A stretch of 64,000 bases of DNA from positions 248,001 to 312,000 of the forward strand of contig CAUTML010000001.1 of the NCBI GenBank assembly GCA_963539845.1, written 5' to 3'. A program made the position numbers and the translations under genes. Origin of the DNA: CAMUQR01 sp963539845. GTDB lineage: Bacteria > Patescibacteriota > Saccharimonadia > Saccharimonadales > Saccharimonadaceae. Below the pieces are notes generated by a model. The model saw only the letters and a program-made list of their open reading frames with translations, was not told the DNA's origin and searched no databases. Below are positions 53,606 to 61,931 of the stretch, piece by piece (position 1 is the first letter of the stretch; each line of letters begins with the position of its first letter).

Positions 53606-54740
53606 TTTTGTCTACCCCGCCCCGAGCTTCTGCCACAATTAACTCCGCCAAAGTTGTTGCCGACTGTGGATTGGCGAATTGCCTGATATTTTGACTTAGA
53701 GTTGCTCGTTTAGTGTCATCGCTCAATAGTTGATTGATAGCTTGTCCGAATTGCTCAGGTGTTTGCTCCATAGCAAACTCATCTAGCACTATTGTGGCTT
53801 GTTTGTCGGCCAGCATTTGGGCATTTTTTAACTGATGTCCCTCGACTAATTTCGGATTAGGAATCAAAATCGTCGGTTTAGCCAAAACCGCCAGTTCGGC
53901 GATCGTCGTTGCCCCTGCCCGAGCCACTACCACGTCCGCTATTTGCAAATAATCAATAAAATTAGTGACAAAATCACGCACCAAAAGTTTATTTTGATCA
54001 AATTTTTGAGCCATCACCGCCCGATAATTATCCCGACCGGCCACCAAAATCACTTGACTGTCCGCCGGCAAATACTGCAAGTTAGCCAAGGTTAACCGGT
54101 TCAAAAAATCCGACCCCAAGCCACCACCCGACACCAAAACAATTGGTTTTTGGGGCGGAATTTGCAGTTGTTTTTTCAAATCAGTCGCCGAGTTCCTGGT
54201 GTGGCGAACAGGATTACCAACAAACACCGTTTTAGCGGCTGGATAATTATAATATTCAACCGGCATTCCTGTTGTTATTTTTACAGCATATTTCGATAGC
54301 ACACGATTGGTTAGTCCCGCCACCGTATCAGAATCGTGGATAATCAATTTGATTCCTAACCAATGCGCCACCATACCCACCGGCAAACACACGAAGCCAC
54401 CTTTCGCAAAAATCACATCTGGACGCCACCACAGCAATCGCCACAGACTTTGCCCAAACGCTCCGGTAATTTTAAACAAATCGATCAGATTCGGAACTAC
54501 AATCGATGGACGCAAGTGTTGCCACCAACTAAAATGATGATAGCGACGAAATTTACCAGACGCAATGGGCCGAATTGTCACCGCCTGACCAGCAAACACT
54601 TTTTGGGCCATTTTTAGATTTTTTCGATCACACCAAAAACGAATTTCCGCTTCAGGTGCTAATTTATGGAGTTGTTCTACCACCGCCACTACCGGAAGAA
54701 TATGACCACCCGAACCACCGCCAACTGTTAAAATTCTCAT
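53598..54740 (-). CDS. murG: UDP-GlcNAc:lipid-I N-acetylglucosaminyltransferase
   Basis: GT-B enzyme of 380 residues making lipid II on the inner membrane face. The N-terminus reads GGGSGGHILPV, then FAKGGFVCLPVG, VSGGGLGSDFLN and ARAGATTIAELAVLAKPTILIPNP, with QLKNAQML later. ATGA overlap with the ftsW stop indicates coupled translation. Confidence 0.95.
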   Translation of the reverse strand: MRILTVGGGSGGHILPVVAVVEQLHKLAPEAEIRFWCDRKNLKMAQKVFAGQAVTIRPIASGKFRRYHHFSWWQHLRPSIVVPNLIDLFKITGAFGQSLWRLLWWRPDVIFAKGGFVCLPVGMVAHWLGIKLIIHDSDTVAGLTNRVLSKYAVKITTGMPVEYYNYPAAKTVFVGNPVRHTRNSATDLKKQLQIPPQKPIVLVSGGGLGSDFLNRLTLANLQYLPADSQVILVAGRDNYRAVMAQKFDQNKLLVRDFVTNFIDYLQIADVVVARAGATTIAELAVLAKPTILIPNPKLVEGHQLKNAQMLADKQATIVLDEFAMEQTPEQFGQAINQLLSDDTKRATLSQNIRQFANPQSATTLAELIVAEARGGVDKNE

Positions 54741-56068
54741 ATTTTACCTCTTTTGAATAAATAAACGCTATGCGCCGTAAATCGTGAAGCATTAAAGGCC
54801 AGCCCCAGCACTCCCGCCACAAAAACCATACTAGTTCCACCGTAGCTTAAAAATGGCAAAGTAATACCAGTCATCGGCGCAATGCCCAACATTGAGGTGG
54901 TGTTAATTGCGAAATGCGAAAACACCCAAGCCGCCGCCCCAGTAATCAATAACCGGTTAAAAACATCATGTGAAGTAGCGGCGTTTTTTAGCAAACGTGC
55001 CACCAAAGCCGTAAAAATCCCCACTACCACCATACATCCCACAAATCCCGACACCTCACCAATAATCGCAAAAATTGAGTCATCAATTGCCTGCGGTAAA
55101 TAACCAGTCGCCTGCACGCTTTTACCGATACCTAAGCCGAACATTCCACCCGAGCCGACAGCAATTTTTGCTTGCACGATGTGACGCGTTGAATCGGTAA
55201 TTTCCGCGCTATCACCTTTTAAAAAGGTCATCACTCGATCGATGCGATGTGGTTTCATTTTGACAAAACCTAGCGCGCCAACTAGGCCAATCAGCATAAT
55301 CATCACCATGATTTTTGGTTTAGCACCAGCATTCCAAAACATAGCCATCAAAATAAACACCATCGACAAACCCGTTCCTAGATCATTCTGCCAAACCACG
55401 ATCATGTAAAACGCCAGGCTAAAAATCACCGCCGAATAAATTAAATTGTCTTTTTTGTTTAAAGCTTGTTTGTCAGCAAAAAATTTCCAAAACACCGCAA
55501 AAAATATTACTAAACTAAGCTTAATTATCTCAGCCACTTGGACTGTTATAACTCGAAAATTAAACCAGCGACAAGCGCCCAAAGCACATTGAACCAAACC
55601 TAGTTTATACAGCGGTTGTTTAGAAAGAATAAATAGTAGCAACCCAGCTCCCAAACCCACCGCCAAAATCAACAGCGAGTGCTTTTTTAACTTTTCTAGA
55701 GGAGCGTTAGCCATAATCGTAAACGCCACAATCGCCAAAATAGAACTAGCCAATTGCTTCGAGAAAAAATAAGTTTGGCTTTGCTGTTTGCTAGAAAAAG
55801 CATTGCTTAGATTAGCTCGCTGAGGCCCAATCGCATAAACCAGCATCAGACCAATCAACATCAAGATAATCATATACATCACGATCAAATAATCCGGTCG
55901 ATGTTTGCGGACAATTACCTGATCCATCTGCATACGCTGACTGCTATTTCGACTTTGTCGTCCACGAGACACGGGCTCGACTGTTCGACCGCTGGCCTGT
56001 TGAACTATTCGTAAAAAATTAGCCCACAGCACTCGTGATTTGGCGATCATTTTCTCAAACATGTCCAC
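54737..56068 (-). CDS. ftsW: FtsW/RodA/SpoVE family glycan polymerase
   Basis: 443 residues with about ten membrane segments and a 65-residue cytoplasmic N-terminus. Family signatures: GLMLVYAIGP, AIAVGSGGMFGLGIGKS-like stretch, and MTGITLPFLSYGGTSM near the C-terminus. It polymerises lipid II with its partner transpeptidase FtsI. GTG at 56068 or ATG at 56062 are both possible starts; both overlap the mraY stop. Confidence 0.93.
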   Translation of the reverse strand: MDMFEKMIAKSRVLWANFLRIVQQASGRTVEPVSRGRQSRNSSQRMQMDQVIVRKHRPDYLIVMYMIILMLIGLMLVYAIGPQRANLSNAFSSKQQSQTYFFSKQLASSILAIVAFTIMANAPLEKLKKHSLLILAVGLGAGLLLFILSKQPLYKLGLVQCALGACRWFNFRVITVQVAEIIKLSLVIFFAVFWKFFADKQALNKKDNLIYSAVIFSLAFYMIVVWQNDLGTGLSMVFILMAMFWNAGAKPKIMVMIMLIGLVGALGFVKMKPHRIDRVMTFLKGDSAEITDSTRHIVQAKIAVGSGGMFGLGIGKSVQATGYLPQAIDDSIFAIIGEVSGFVGCMVVVGIFTALVARLLKNAATSHDVFNRLLITGAAAWVFSHFAINTTSMLGIAPMTGITLPFLSYGGTSMVFVAGVLGLAFNASRFTAHSVYLFKRGKI

Positions 56069-57092
56069 CTTTGATAGCGATTAGGACTCCAATAGCCGCC
56101 ACCGCCGCCGAAATTAACCAAAAACGCATAGTGATTTTGGTTTCTTCCCAGCCTTTAGCTTCTAAATGATGATGAATTGGTGCCGAGATGAAGATTTTTT
56201 TACCAAATAAGCGTTTGGAGGCGATTTGGATTAAACTTGACCCCGCCTCGACCACCAACAGCGCCCCAATCACCGGCACTAGTAAAAAGGCATCAGTTAA
56301 CATCGCAATCACTCCCAGACTAGTGCCAAGCGCAAAACTACCGACATCTCCCATAAAAAAACGCGCCGGATAAACATTAAACCACAAATAAGCCACTAAC
56401 GCCCCGACGACTGAAAAACAAAAACCAGCCATTCCTACGTGCCCCTGCAATAAGGCAATCAATCCGAACCCAGTGAAAGCCGATGTCGCCAGCCCCCCTG
56501 CTAAGCCGTCCAAACCGTCGCTAATATTAACTGCGTTGCCAGTCGAGACCACCGCAAAAGCAAACACCGGCACAATTAGCCAACCCAGTTCCCAATTACC
56601 AACAAACGGCACGTGCATAGTATGATAACCTAATTTTGCGTAAAAATACCAGCCTAACACCAAACCTAGCATCAACACCATGCTAAATTTTAATCCTGAT
56701 CGTAAACCAGCCACGCCCCTGCCCGTGCCAAACACATTAATCACGTCATCAATCAAGCCTACTAAACCGCCCCCGATTAAGGCCGCTAACGGCAGATAAG
56801 TCTGCCCCCGATCCAAATTCCACCCTAGCGTTGTAATTGACACTGCTAGCACAATAATCACTCCAGCCATTGTCGGGATATTGCGACGAAACTTAGCGGC
56901 GTGTAATTTAGTAAAAACCTGTAATTTCTCGCCGGTAGTGGTTGTTTCACGCTGTTTTTTCCAAAATTTATATTTATAGGCCACATGAGTATAAATCGGC
57001 GTCAACAAAAACGCGATAATAATTGTAACAATCGCCAAACTAAAACTAGTTTGCGCATAATTGGAAATAGTAGTTAGTGAGCTAAAAATCAT
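56055..57092 (-). CDS. mraY: Phospho-MurNAc-pentapeptide transferase
   Basis: 345-residue membrane enzyme forming lipid I. Motifs: PTMAGVIIVLAV, GLIDDVINV, NISDGLDGLAGG, FMGDVGSFALGTSLG and PIHHHLEAKGWEE. Ten membrane segments are visible. It is one base away from the ftsI stop upstream. Murein ligases (murC-F) that usually share this cluster are absent from the window. Confidence 0.95.
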   Translation of the reverse strand: MIFSSLTTISNYAQTSFSLAIVTIIIAFLLTPIYTHVAYKYKFWKKQRETTTTGEKLQVFTKLHAAKFRRNIPTMAGVIIVLAVSITTLGWNLDRGQTYLPLAALIGGGLVGLIDDVINVFGTGRGVAGLRSGLKFSMVLMLGLVLGWYFYAKLGYHTMHVPFVGNWELGWLIVPVFAFAVVSTGNAVNISDGLDGLAGGLATSAFTGFGLIALLQGHVGMAGFCFSVVGALVAYLWFNVYPARFFMGDVGSFALGTSLGVIAMLTDAFLLVPVIGALLVVEAGSSLIQIASKRLFGKKIFISAPIHHHLEAKGWEETKITMRFWLISAAVAAIGVLIAIKGGHV

Positions 57093-57093
57093 G

Positions 57094-58821
57094 TTACTCC
57101 TTCGGATATAATTTTAAATAATCAATTAGCCAGTTAGAAATATCGGTAAAAATTGGCGCGGCGTCGGTATTACCCGCTAGGTATTTACCTTTGCCATCAA
57201 CCCTAATCATTATGACATATTCGGGGCGATTTGTCCCGCCATAGCCAAGATATGTAGCAGTGGTTTGGTTTTCCACATATCGGCCATCGACAATTTTCTC
57301 ACTGGTACCAGTTTTGCCACCGATTTCATAGCCTGCCCGATCAACATTTTTATAATAAAGTCGACGTGCATCAGTTAACATTTGACGAACCTGTGCTGAA
57401 GTAGAACTTTTGACTACTTGTGAATCAATTATTTTCGGTGTTTGCGCCTTAAATATGCCGTCTTCAAACACCCCAGCTAGCACTGTTGGCTGATAATAGA
57501 CCCCGCCGTTAATAATTGCCGAAAAACCAGTTGCTACCTGGATCATCGTCACGTCCATTCCCTGCCCAAACGACATATTCGAATAGCGCACCGCATTTCC
57601 TTCAACCTCAGTTGGCGGAATAATAATACCAGCCGTTTCAGGTAATTCAATCTTAGTTTTTTGTCCCAGCCGAAAACGATTGTGAAAATAATTATAAATC
57701 GTATCACGCGCCGTCCGATCAATATTGCCCCCACCTAACCGTGAAATAATATTGACCATACCGGTATTAAGCGAATACTGCAAAGCATCTTGCATGGTAA
57801 TATTACCAATTTTACCTTTGTAGGCGTTTTTAATGGTGCGATCGCCGACTTTAACGGTATCTTGATTATAAAAAACGGTTTGCGGGGTGATTTTACCCTC
57901 GTTGATACCCATCGCCACCGTAAAAACCTTAATCACCGAACCAGCCTCGTATGGCCGATCAACTGTGGCATTGTTAAACAGCGCCACGTCTTTAACTTTG
58001 TTAAAATCCGACACCGCGTAGCTCGGATAGTTAGCCATGGCCATGATTTGACCGGTTTGAGGGTTCATAACCAGTGCGCTACCATTATCGGCGCCGACTT
58101 TTTCCAAACCAGCTTTGAGGATTCTTTCAACTTGAGATTGGATATTGCGGTCAATACTTAGTACCAAATTATCACCGTTGCGAGCGGGGATGTTGGTGTA
58201 TTTTTCGCCAACAGTCAAAGGCACGTCCGACACATCAGTAACTGCCTCCAATAAACCATTTTTGCCCGCTAAACGCTTATCAAGTTGACCCTCAACGCCA
58301 TATTGACCACCGTTAGCATTAACAAAACCCAACATTTGCGACGCCAAAGCGCCTTCAGGATAAATCCGCCGACTCACCGCCTGAAAACCAAGCCCAGCTA
58401 TTTTTTTTGCTTTGATGACTTCGGCTTGATGACGCGACAGACCCCGAGCTAGTACCTGATATCGAGTTTTTTTCTGAGCTAATTTCTCAGCCGGATCACC
58501 GATAATCGATTCTTTATCAAGACCTGATAACGCCGATAGCACCGCCTGATCGTCTTTTATCACCTGAGGGTCGGCAAACATCGTATACACCGTCTCGTTC
58601 ATCACCATCGGTACTGGTTTTTGATGGTCCAGGGCGTAAATCAAACCGCGCCGCGCCGGGATGGTTAACTTTTTGACTTGTTCTCGATAAGCTAACTGAC
58701 GGTATTTTTGATGATCAATCACCTGCAGCTGAAATAATCGTGCTATAATGATCGCTACGGTCACGGTTAAAATTCCGCTCAAAATGCGGACTCGACTGTA
58801 TTTAGCAAAGAGTTTTTTCAC
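57094..58821 (-). CDS. ftsI: Penicillin-binding protein, FtsI type
   Basis: Class B transpeptidase of 575 residues that crosslinks septal peptidoglycan. One membrane anchor (about 10-30), a dimerisation domain, then the catalytic domain with S295-V-I-K298, S350-L-N352 and K503-T-G. A GTG start is used; TATAAT and AGAGG lie upstream. No PASTA domains. Beta-lactam sensitivity would be expected from the intact motifs. Confidence 0.94.
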   Translation of the reverse strand: MKKLFAKYSRVRILSGILTVTVAIIIARLFQLQVIDHQKYRQLAYREQVKKLTIPARRGLIYALDHQKPVPMVMNETVYTMFADPQVIKDDQAVLSALSGLDKESIIGDPAEKLAQKKTRYQVLARGLSRHQAEVIKAKKIAGLGFQAVSRRIYPEGALASQMLGFVNANGGQYGVEGQLDKRLAGKNGLLEAVTDVSDVPLTVGEKYTNIPARNGDNLVLSIDRNIQSQVERILKAGLEKVGADNGSALVMNPQTGQIMAMANYPSYAVSDFNKVKDVALFNNATVDRPYEAGSVIKVFTVAMGINEGKITPQTVFYNQDTVKVGDRTIKNAYKGKIGNITMQDALQYSLNTGMVNIISRLGGGNIDRTARDTIYNYFHNRFRLGQKTKIELPETAGIIIPPTEVEGNAVRYSNMSFGQGMDVTMIQVATGFSAIINGGVYYQPTVLAGVFEDGIFKAQTPKIIDSQVVKSSTSAQVRQMLTDARRLYYKNVDRAGYEIGGKTGTSEKIVDGRYVENQTTATYLGYGGTNRPEYVIMIRVDGKGKYLAGNTDAAPIFTDISNWLIDYLKLYPKE

Positions 58822-58993
58822 GATTATTAGTTAATACCTTTACCTCTTTATTATACCATAATCAATTTAATTAACGGCGGTTTTAAACAGAAAAAGTTGC
58901 TAAAATTGCGCCTGTATCGCCAAAATCACCACTCGCACCCAACAAAAAATCGCTCCAGTTAATTCCCAGGTCATCATCTAATTTTAATATTAT

Positions 58994-59338
58994 TTAGTTT
59001 TTAACAAAAGTAGTTTGAGCTGGTTTGGTCATATTCTGAGCCACCGAGCTGTTCTCGATCGTCGCTAGCGCTGTCAAGCGAGCTTTTTCAATTTCGAGAT
59101 CGGTTTTTTTAGTGGTTAATTCAGCAATTTCGGTATCAATTTTATTGATTTCGTAATCATAACCAGTAGTTTTGGTTGCTTGAGTTAGATAAATCAAACC
59201 AAGTACCGTAATCATCAATCCAATCAGGACTGTGTGAGCTACAGGACCGAGTTTGATGCTGGACTGATAGGCGGAAATATTTTTATTGCGCCCATAATTC
59301 CGATTACCCCGCCGGGATGCGTAAGTTACGTTGTTCAT
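58994..59338 (-). CDS. ftsL: FtsL-like septum protein
   Basis: 114 residues: a basic cytoplasmic N-terminus of about 30, one membrane helix (about 34-55) and a coiled-coil region with EINKIDTEIAELTTKKTDLEIEKARL. FtsL is poorly conserved, so the call rests on size, layout and position between rsmH and ftsI. The 172 bases between it and ftsI hold only the ftsI promoter region. Confidence 0.75.
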   Translation of the reverse strand: MNNVTYASRRGNRNYGRNKNISAYQSSIKLGPVAHTVLIGLMITVLGLIYLTQATKTTGYDYEINKIDTEIAELTTKKTDLEIEKARLTALATIENSSVAQNMTKPAQTTFVKN

Positions 59339-59411
59339 TGTTGGTTGTTAATCCTATATTTTTTTGTTGGTGTTGGTGTTTGAAGTTGGTGTTTTTTAAA
59401 AAAACTTGGCA

Positions 59412-59458
59412 AGAAGTCGCCACTTCGAGTTGATTTTAAACCCGAAGCCGGCGCTTCT
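59412..59458 (-). terminator. Long imperfect hairpin between the micropeptide ORF and ftsL
   Basis: About 18 pairs (AGAAG.CGCC.CTTCG.GTT with AAC.CGAAG.GGCG.CTTCT). On the minus strand a run of seven T begins five bases further on, so it may attenuate transcription into ftsL. Confidence 0.5.
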
Positions 59459-59481
59459 CTGTTTTTGCAAGTTGCCTTAGC

Positions 59482-59547
59482 TTAAGCGACGCGTACAGCA
59501 ACGCGAGTTGCTCGTGACTTGCTTGCTACTTTGATTTGTTTTGGCAT
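59482..59547 (-). CDS. Basic micropeptide, 21 residues
   Basis: ATG at 59547 has AAGGAGG at ideal spacing, 13 bases after the rsmH stop. The product (MPKQIKVASKSRATRVAVRV plus one Ala) has six basic and no acidic residues. It lies in the division operon before the long hairpin, which recalls a leader peptide controlling attenuation. It could also bind RNA. Not in any family known to me. Confidence 0.55.
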   Translation of the reverse strand: MPKQIKVASKSRATRVAVRVA

Positions 59548-59560
59548 TGTAGCCTCCTTT

Positions 59561-60457
59561 TTATTTTTGTTTTTTCATTGCGACCCGTAACACAGCGCTA
59601 CGCGATCGCGGATTGGAAACATCTTCAACCGAGCCTAAAATCGGCTTCGGAGTAACTAACTCCAGTTCGGCCAATAAGCCACGCTGGGTTTGAGTTTTGA
59701 AAAAAGTCTTCACCAGTCGATCCTCCAAACTGTGAAAACTAATAATCGCCACCCGCCCACCTGGGGTTAGTAGTTGTGGCAAACGCCCTAGTGTCGCCCG
59801 CAGTTGCCCTAGCTCGTCATTTACCGCCATCCGGACTGCCTGAAAATATTTGGTTGCGGGATGGGTTTTGCCATATTTTAGTTTTGCAGGTAGAGTTTGA
59901 CAAATAATCTCAGCTAATTCAGTGGTTGTTTCAATCGCCTGCTGACGTCGAGCCAAATCAATCGTCTGCGCGACTCGCATCGCTAACTTTGGCTTGATTT
60001 CGGCATAATCGGTCAGAATTTGGACAATTTGACTAACTGGATAGTGATTAACGATCTGATAAGCGTCAAGTTCGGCAGTTTGGTCCATGCGCATATCAAG
60101 TCTAGCGGTTTTATTAAACGAAAAACCTCGTTTAGCTTGATCGAGTTGTGGTGAAGACACCCCCAAATCGAGCAAAATCAGATCAAACTGTCGCTGATCT
60201 GCCACCAATCGCTCAATCACGCCCGCAAAATCACCTTTTCGAATTGTTACACCTTGAGCCCGCAAATCCGCCAATTGATTTAACGCAAAATCATCGCGAT
60301 CAACTAGCAAACTGCCCGCGTAATTGGTCGTTTGAGCCAACACCGCCCGAGCGTGACCGCCCATACCGGCTGTTAAATCCAAATACGACTCACCCACTTG
60401 AGGCTGGAGCTCGCGCAAGGTCGCTTCCAATAATACCGACTGATGAAGATCTGACAT
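59561..60457 (-). CDS. rsmH: 16S rRNA (cytosine-1402-N4) methyltransferase
   Basis: 298 residues (MraW). Motifs: YLDLTAGMGGHARAVL for SAM binding, LILLDLGVSSPQLDQAKRGF, LDMRMDQ, FQAVRMAVNDEL and IISFHSLEDRLVK. ATG at 60457 is chosen because TACAAT (60465-60470) ends seven bases before it; an ATG three codons upstream overlaps the hexamer. So rsmH seems to have its own leaderless promoter in addition to any read-through from mraZ. Confidence 0.95.
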   Translation of the reverse strand: MSDLHQSVLLEATLRELQPQVGESYLDLTAGMGGHARAVLAQTTNYAGSLLVDRDDFALNQLADLRAQGVTIRKGDFAGVIERLVADQRQFDLILLDLGVSSPQLDQAKRGFSFNKTARLDMRMDQTAELDAYQIVNHYPVSQIVQILTDYAEIKPKLAMRVAQTIDLARRQQAIETTTELAEIICQTLPAKLKYGKTHPATKYFQAVRMAVNDELGQLRATLGRLPQLLTPGGRVAIISFHSLEDRLVKTFFKTQTQRGLLAELELVTPKPILGSVEDVSNPRSRSAVLRVAMKKQK

Positions 60458-60520
60458 AATTGTCATTGTAACCTAAACCGCCCATAAACTCAAACGGCAG
60501 GTTCTACCTTTCTAACAGTG

Positions 60521-60783
60521 TCATTCTAGGCCAGGTATCTGATAACTTAACTGTTTGTGTTTGTTAAGTGTTTGTTTTTAAAAAGTGTTATAGAGTTGTT
60601 CTAAATTCTTTGTTATATAAGGTTCGGTTGTTCCAAAAATAAGGGAGATAGAAACAACCGCTTGAGAGACTTATATGTGAATTTGGGAGGTGTGTGTTTT
60701 ATGTCTTGGTACGTCGAAACTTTTGTGAGGTGGTTTTCGAATATCTTCCACCGTCAAGTTATCAGATATCCGACCTAGAATGA
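60521..60783 (-). repeat. 263-bp inverted-repeat element between mraZ and rsmH
   Basis: Two 31-base arms (60521-60551 and 60753-60783) match at 27 positions. Read as RNA on the minus strand, three of the four differences become G-U pairs, so 30 of 31 positions pair; on the plus strand only one does. The interior holds hairpins GGTGG/CCACC and CGGTTGTT/AACAACCG on the minus strand and unpaired CCTCCC and CTCCC stretches. It looks like a folded leader or stand-alone RNA in the division operon. A 25-codon ORF on the plus strand (60701-60778) with GGGAGG before it is the alternative reading. Confidence 0.6.
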
Positions 60784-60817
60784 ATTGTTAATGTGCAGGG
60801 ATGCGATGAATAGTCGG

Positions 60818-61186
60818 TCAATCGAGACTGTCCGGACGCATCAATCGCCAATACTTACCAGCCCTAACAGCAACTACATCACGGTCAATTCCAGCGTAAT
60901 CTAACAAATGTTTTTCGATGGTGATGCGACCTTGTTTTTGGTCGAGCATGCCACCAGTTTTGCCACGGCGGAACCGAACATTGATGTCAGCAACTTTCTC
61001 ATCGAGAATGCTGCCTTCCAAAGCTGGTTCTACTTCTTTATCCCAAACATTTTTTGAATAAAGATGTAAGTATTTTCCAAAACCGCGAGTTAAGATAAGT
61101 CCGGATTCAAATTCTTCGCGCAAGTCAGCTGGGATGGTCAAGCGATTCTTGTCATCAAGCTTCCTTTCGAAATAATCTGTATCCAT
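60818..61186 (-). CDS. mraZ: Transcriptional regulator MraZ
   Basis: 122 residues, AbrB-like double-psi fold repeated twice. The first repeat has D-D-K-N-R-L-T-I-P-A and L-I-L-T-R-G-F; the second has D-Q-K-Q-G-R-I-T-I. MraZ usually binds direct repeats upstream of its own operon and represses it. GAAAGG lies before the ATG. It heads the cluster of division and wall genes on this strand. Confidence 0.92.
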   Translation of the reverse strand: MDTDYFERKLDDKNRLTIPADLREEFESGLILTRGFGKYLHLYSKNVWDKEVEPALEGSILDEKVADINVRFRRGKTGGMLDQKQGRITIEKHLLDYAGIDRDVVAVRAGKYWRLMRPDSLD

Positions 61187-61260
61187 TTTTACCTTTCTCT
61201 CATAGGTTTTTTAAAGTTTGTTTTTTAGTGGTTTTTGTTTTTTGGTTTTCCACTAACTTC

Positions 61261-61295
61261 ATTATACTACCCACTTCCACCCACTGCAACCCCCA
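61261..61295 (-). promoter_or_regulatory. mraZ promoter with embedded MraZ-box repeats
   Basis: On the minus strand TTGCAG (61284-61289), 17 bases, TATAAT (61261-61266). The spacer contains two TGGGT repeats exactly ten bases apart (61279-61283 and 61269-61273), and a TGGGG lies just upstream (61291-61295). TGGG-type repeats at ten-base spacing are the known MraZ operator form, so MraZ would sit between -35 and -10 and block its own promoter. Confidence 0.8.
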
Positions 61296-61336
61296 TTTTC
61301 GACTTTTTTGCTCCAAAATGAGCGATTTTTGGCTAG

Positions 61337-61358
61337 TTATCCACAATTCTGTGGATAA
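61337..61358. promoter_or_regulatory. Pair of inverted perfect DnaA boxes
   Basis: TTATCCACA (61337-61345) and TGTGGATAA (61350-61358) are both full consensus DnaA boxes, facing each other across four bases, about 50 bases upstream of the mraZ -35 element. Confidence 0.75.
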
Positions 61359-61424
61359 ATACGGTTTTTTGGACAGCCCCCTGCTCTGTTTACCTCTGTT
61401 ATTTGTGTTTTTATTTTAAAAACC

Positions 61425-61456
61425 AAAAAACGCCACCTTGGTGGGTAGCGTTTTTA
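61425..61456. terminator. Bidirectional terminator
   Basis: AAAAACGC.CACC pairs with GGTG...GCGTTTTT, with T-runs on both sides; it ends the repeat-protein gene at 61470. Confidence 0.75.
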
Positions 61457-61469
61457 TACCGATAATATT

Positions 61470-61931
61470 TTAGCCAAAAATCATCTGGATGATTGCCTGA
61501 CGAGAAGCTGGGTCGATTTGGTAATACAACCACGAAATCAGCATAAACATATTCATTAACACCGAAACAGTTAGACAACTGATAACGATGTCTTTCGTCA
61601 GAGATTTAACGATTACCTCGTCGGCGCCGATTTTGGTGTTTTTGGTCTTGGTTTTAACTGGTTTAAACCAATTTAAGATCGGACTAGCCGAAACATCAGC
61701 GAAACCACCAACAGTCACTTCCTGTTTGCAAAAATTCAGCACCGGGCTTTGGGTTAGATCGGTCACGATTTCTTTATTTAAGAAATTTAGCACCGGACTG
61801 TTTTTGATATCCATATCAACATCTTGTTTTAAAAAGTTCAGCACTGGACTTTTTTTCAGATCAAATGATATTTCTTGTTGCCAAAATGACGCTTTGGCTT
61901 GTTTAGTTGTTTTTTGTTTGTTTTGTTTCAT
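61470..61931 (-). CDS. Membrane protein with four SPVLNF repeats
   Basis: Unknown family, 153 residues. A basic N-terminus is followed by four copies of S-P-(V/I)-L-N-(F/W) starting at residues 28, 45, 62 and 83, in units of 17, 17 and 21 residues with a conserved (Q/K)(D/E)(V/I)xxD(I/L) stretch between them. One membrane helix lies near 117-140. The repeats are on the side of the N-terminus, probably cytoplasmic, and could be docking motifs for a partner. TAGAAT lies about nine bases upstream of the ATG. Confidence 0.75.
   Translation of the reverse strand: MKQNKQKTTKQAKASFWQQEISFDLKKSPVLNFLKQDVDMDIKNSPVLNFLNKEIVTDLTQSPVLNFCKQEVTVGGFADVSASPILNWFKPVKTKTKNTKIGADEVIVKSLTKDIVISCLTVSVLMNMFMLISWLYYQIDPASRQAIIQMIFG

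Noticed and set aside
60701..60778. Plus-strand 25-codon ORF (starts MSWYVETFV) with GGGAGG upstream, amphipathic, toxin-like.
   Set aside because: It lies within the inverted-repeat element whose pairing pattern favours the minus strand, and no plus-strand promoter is clear. Kept only as an alternative reading.
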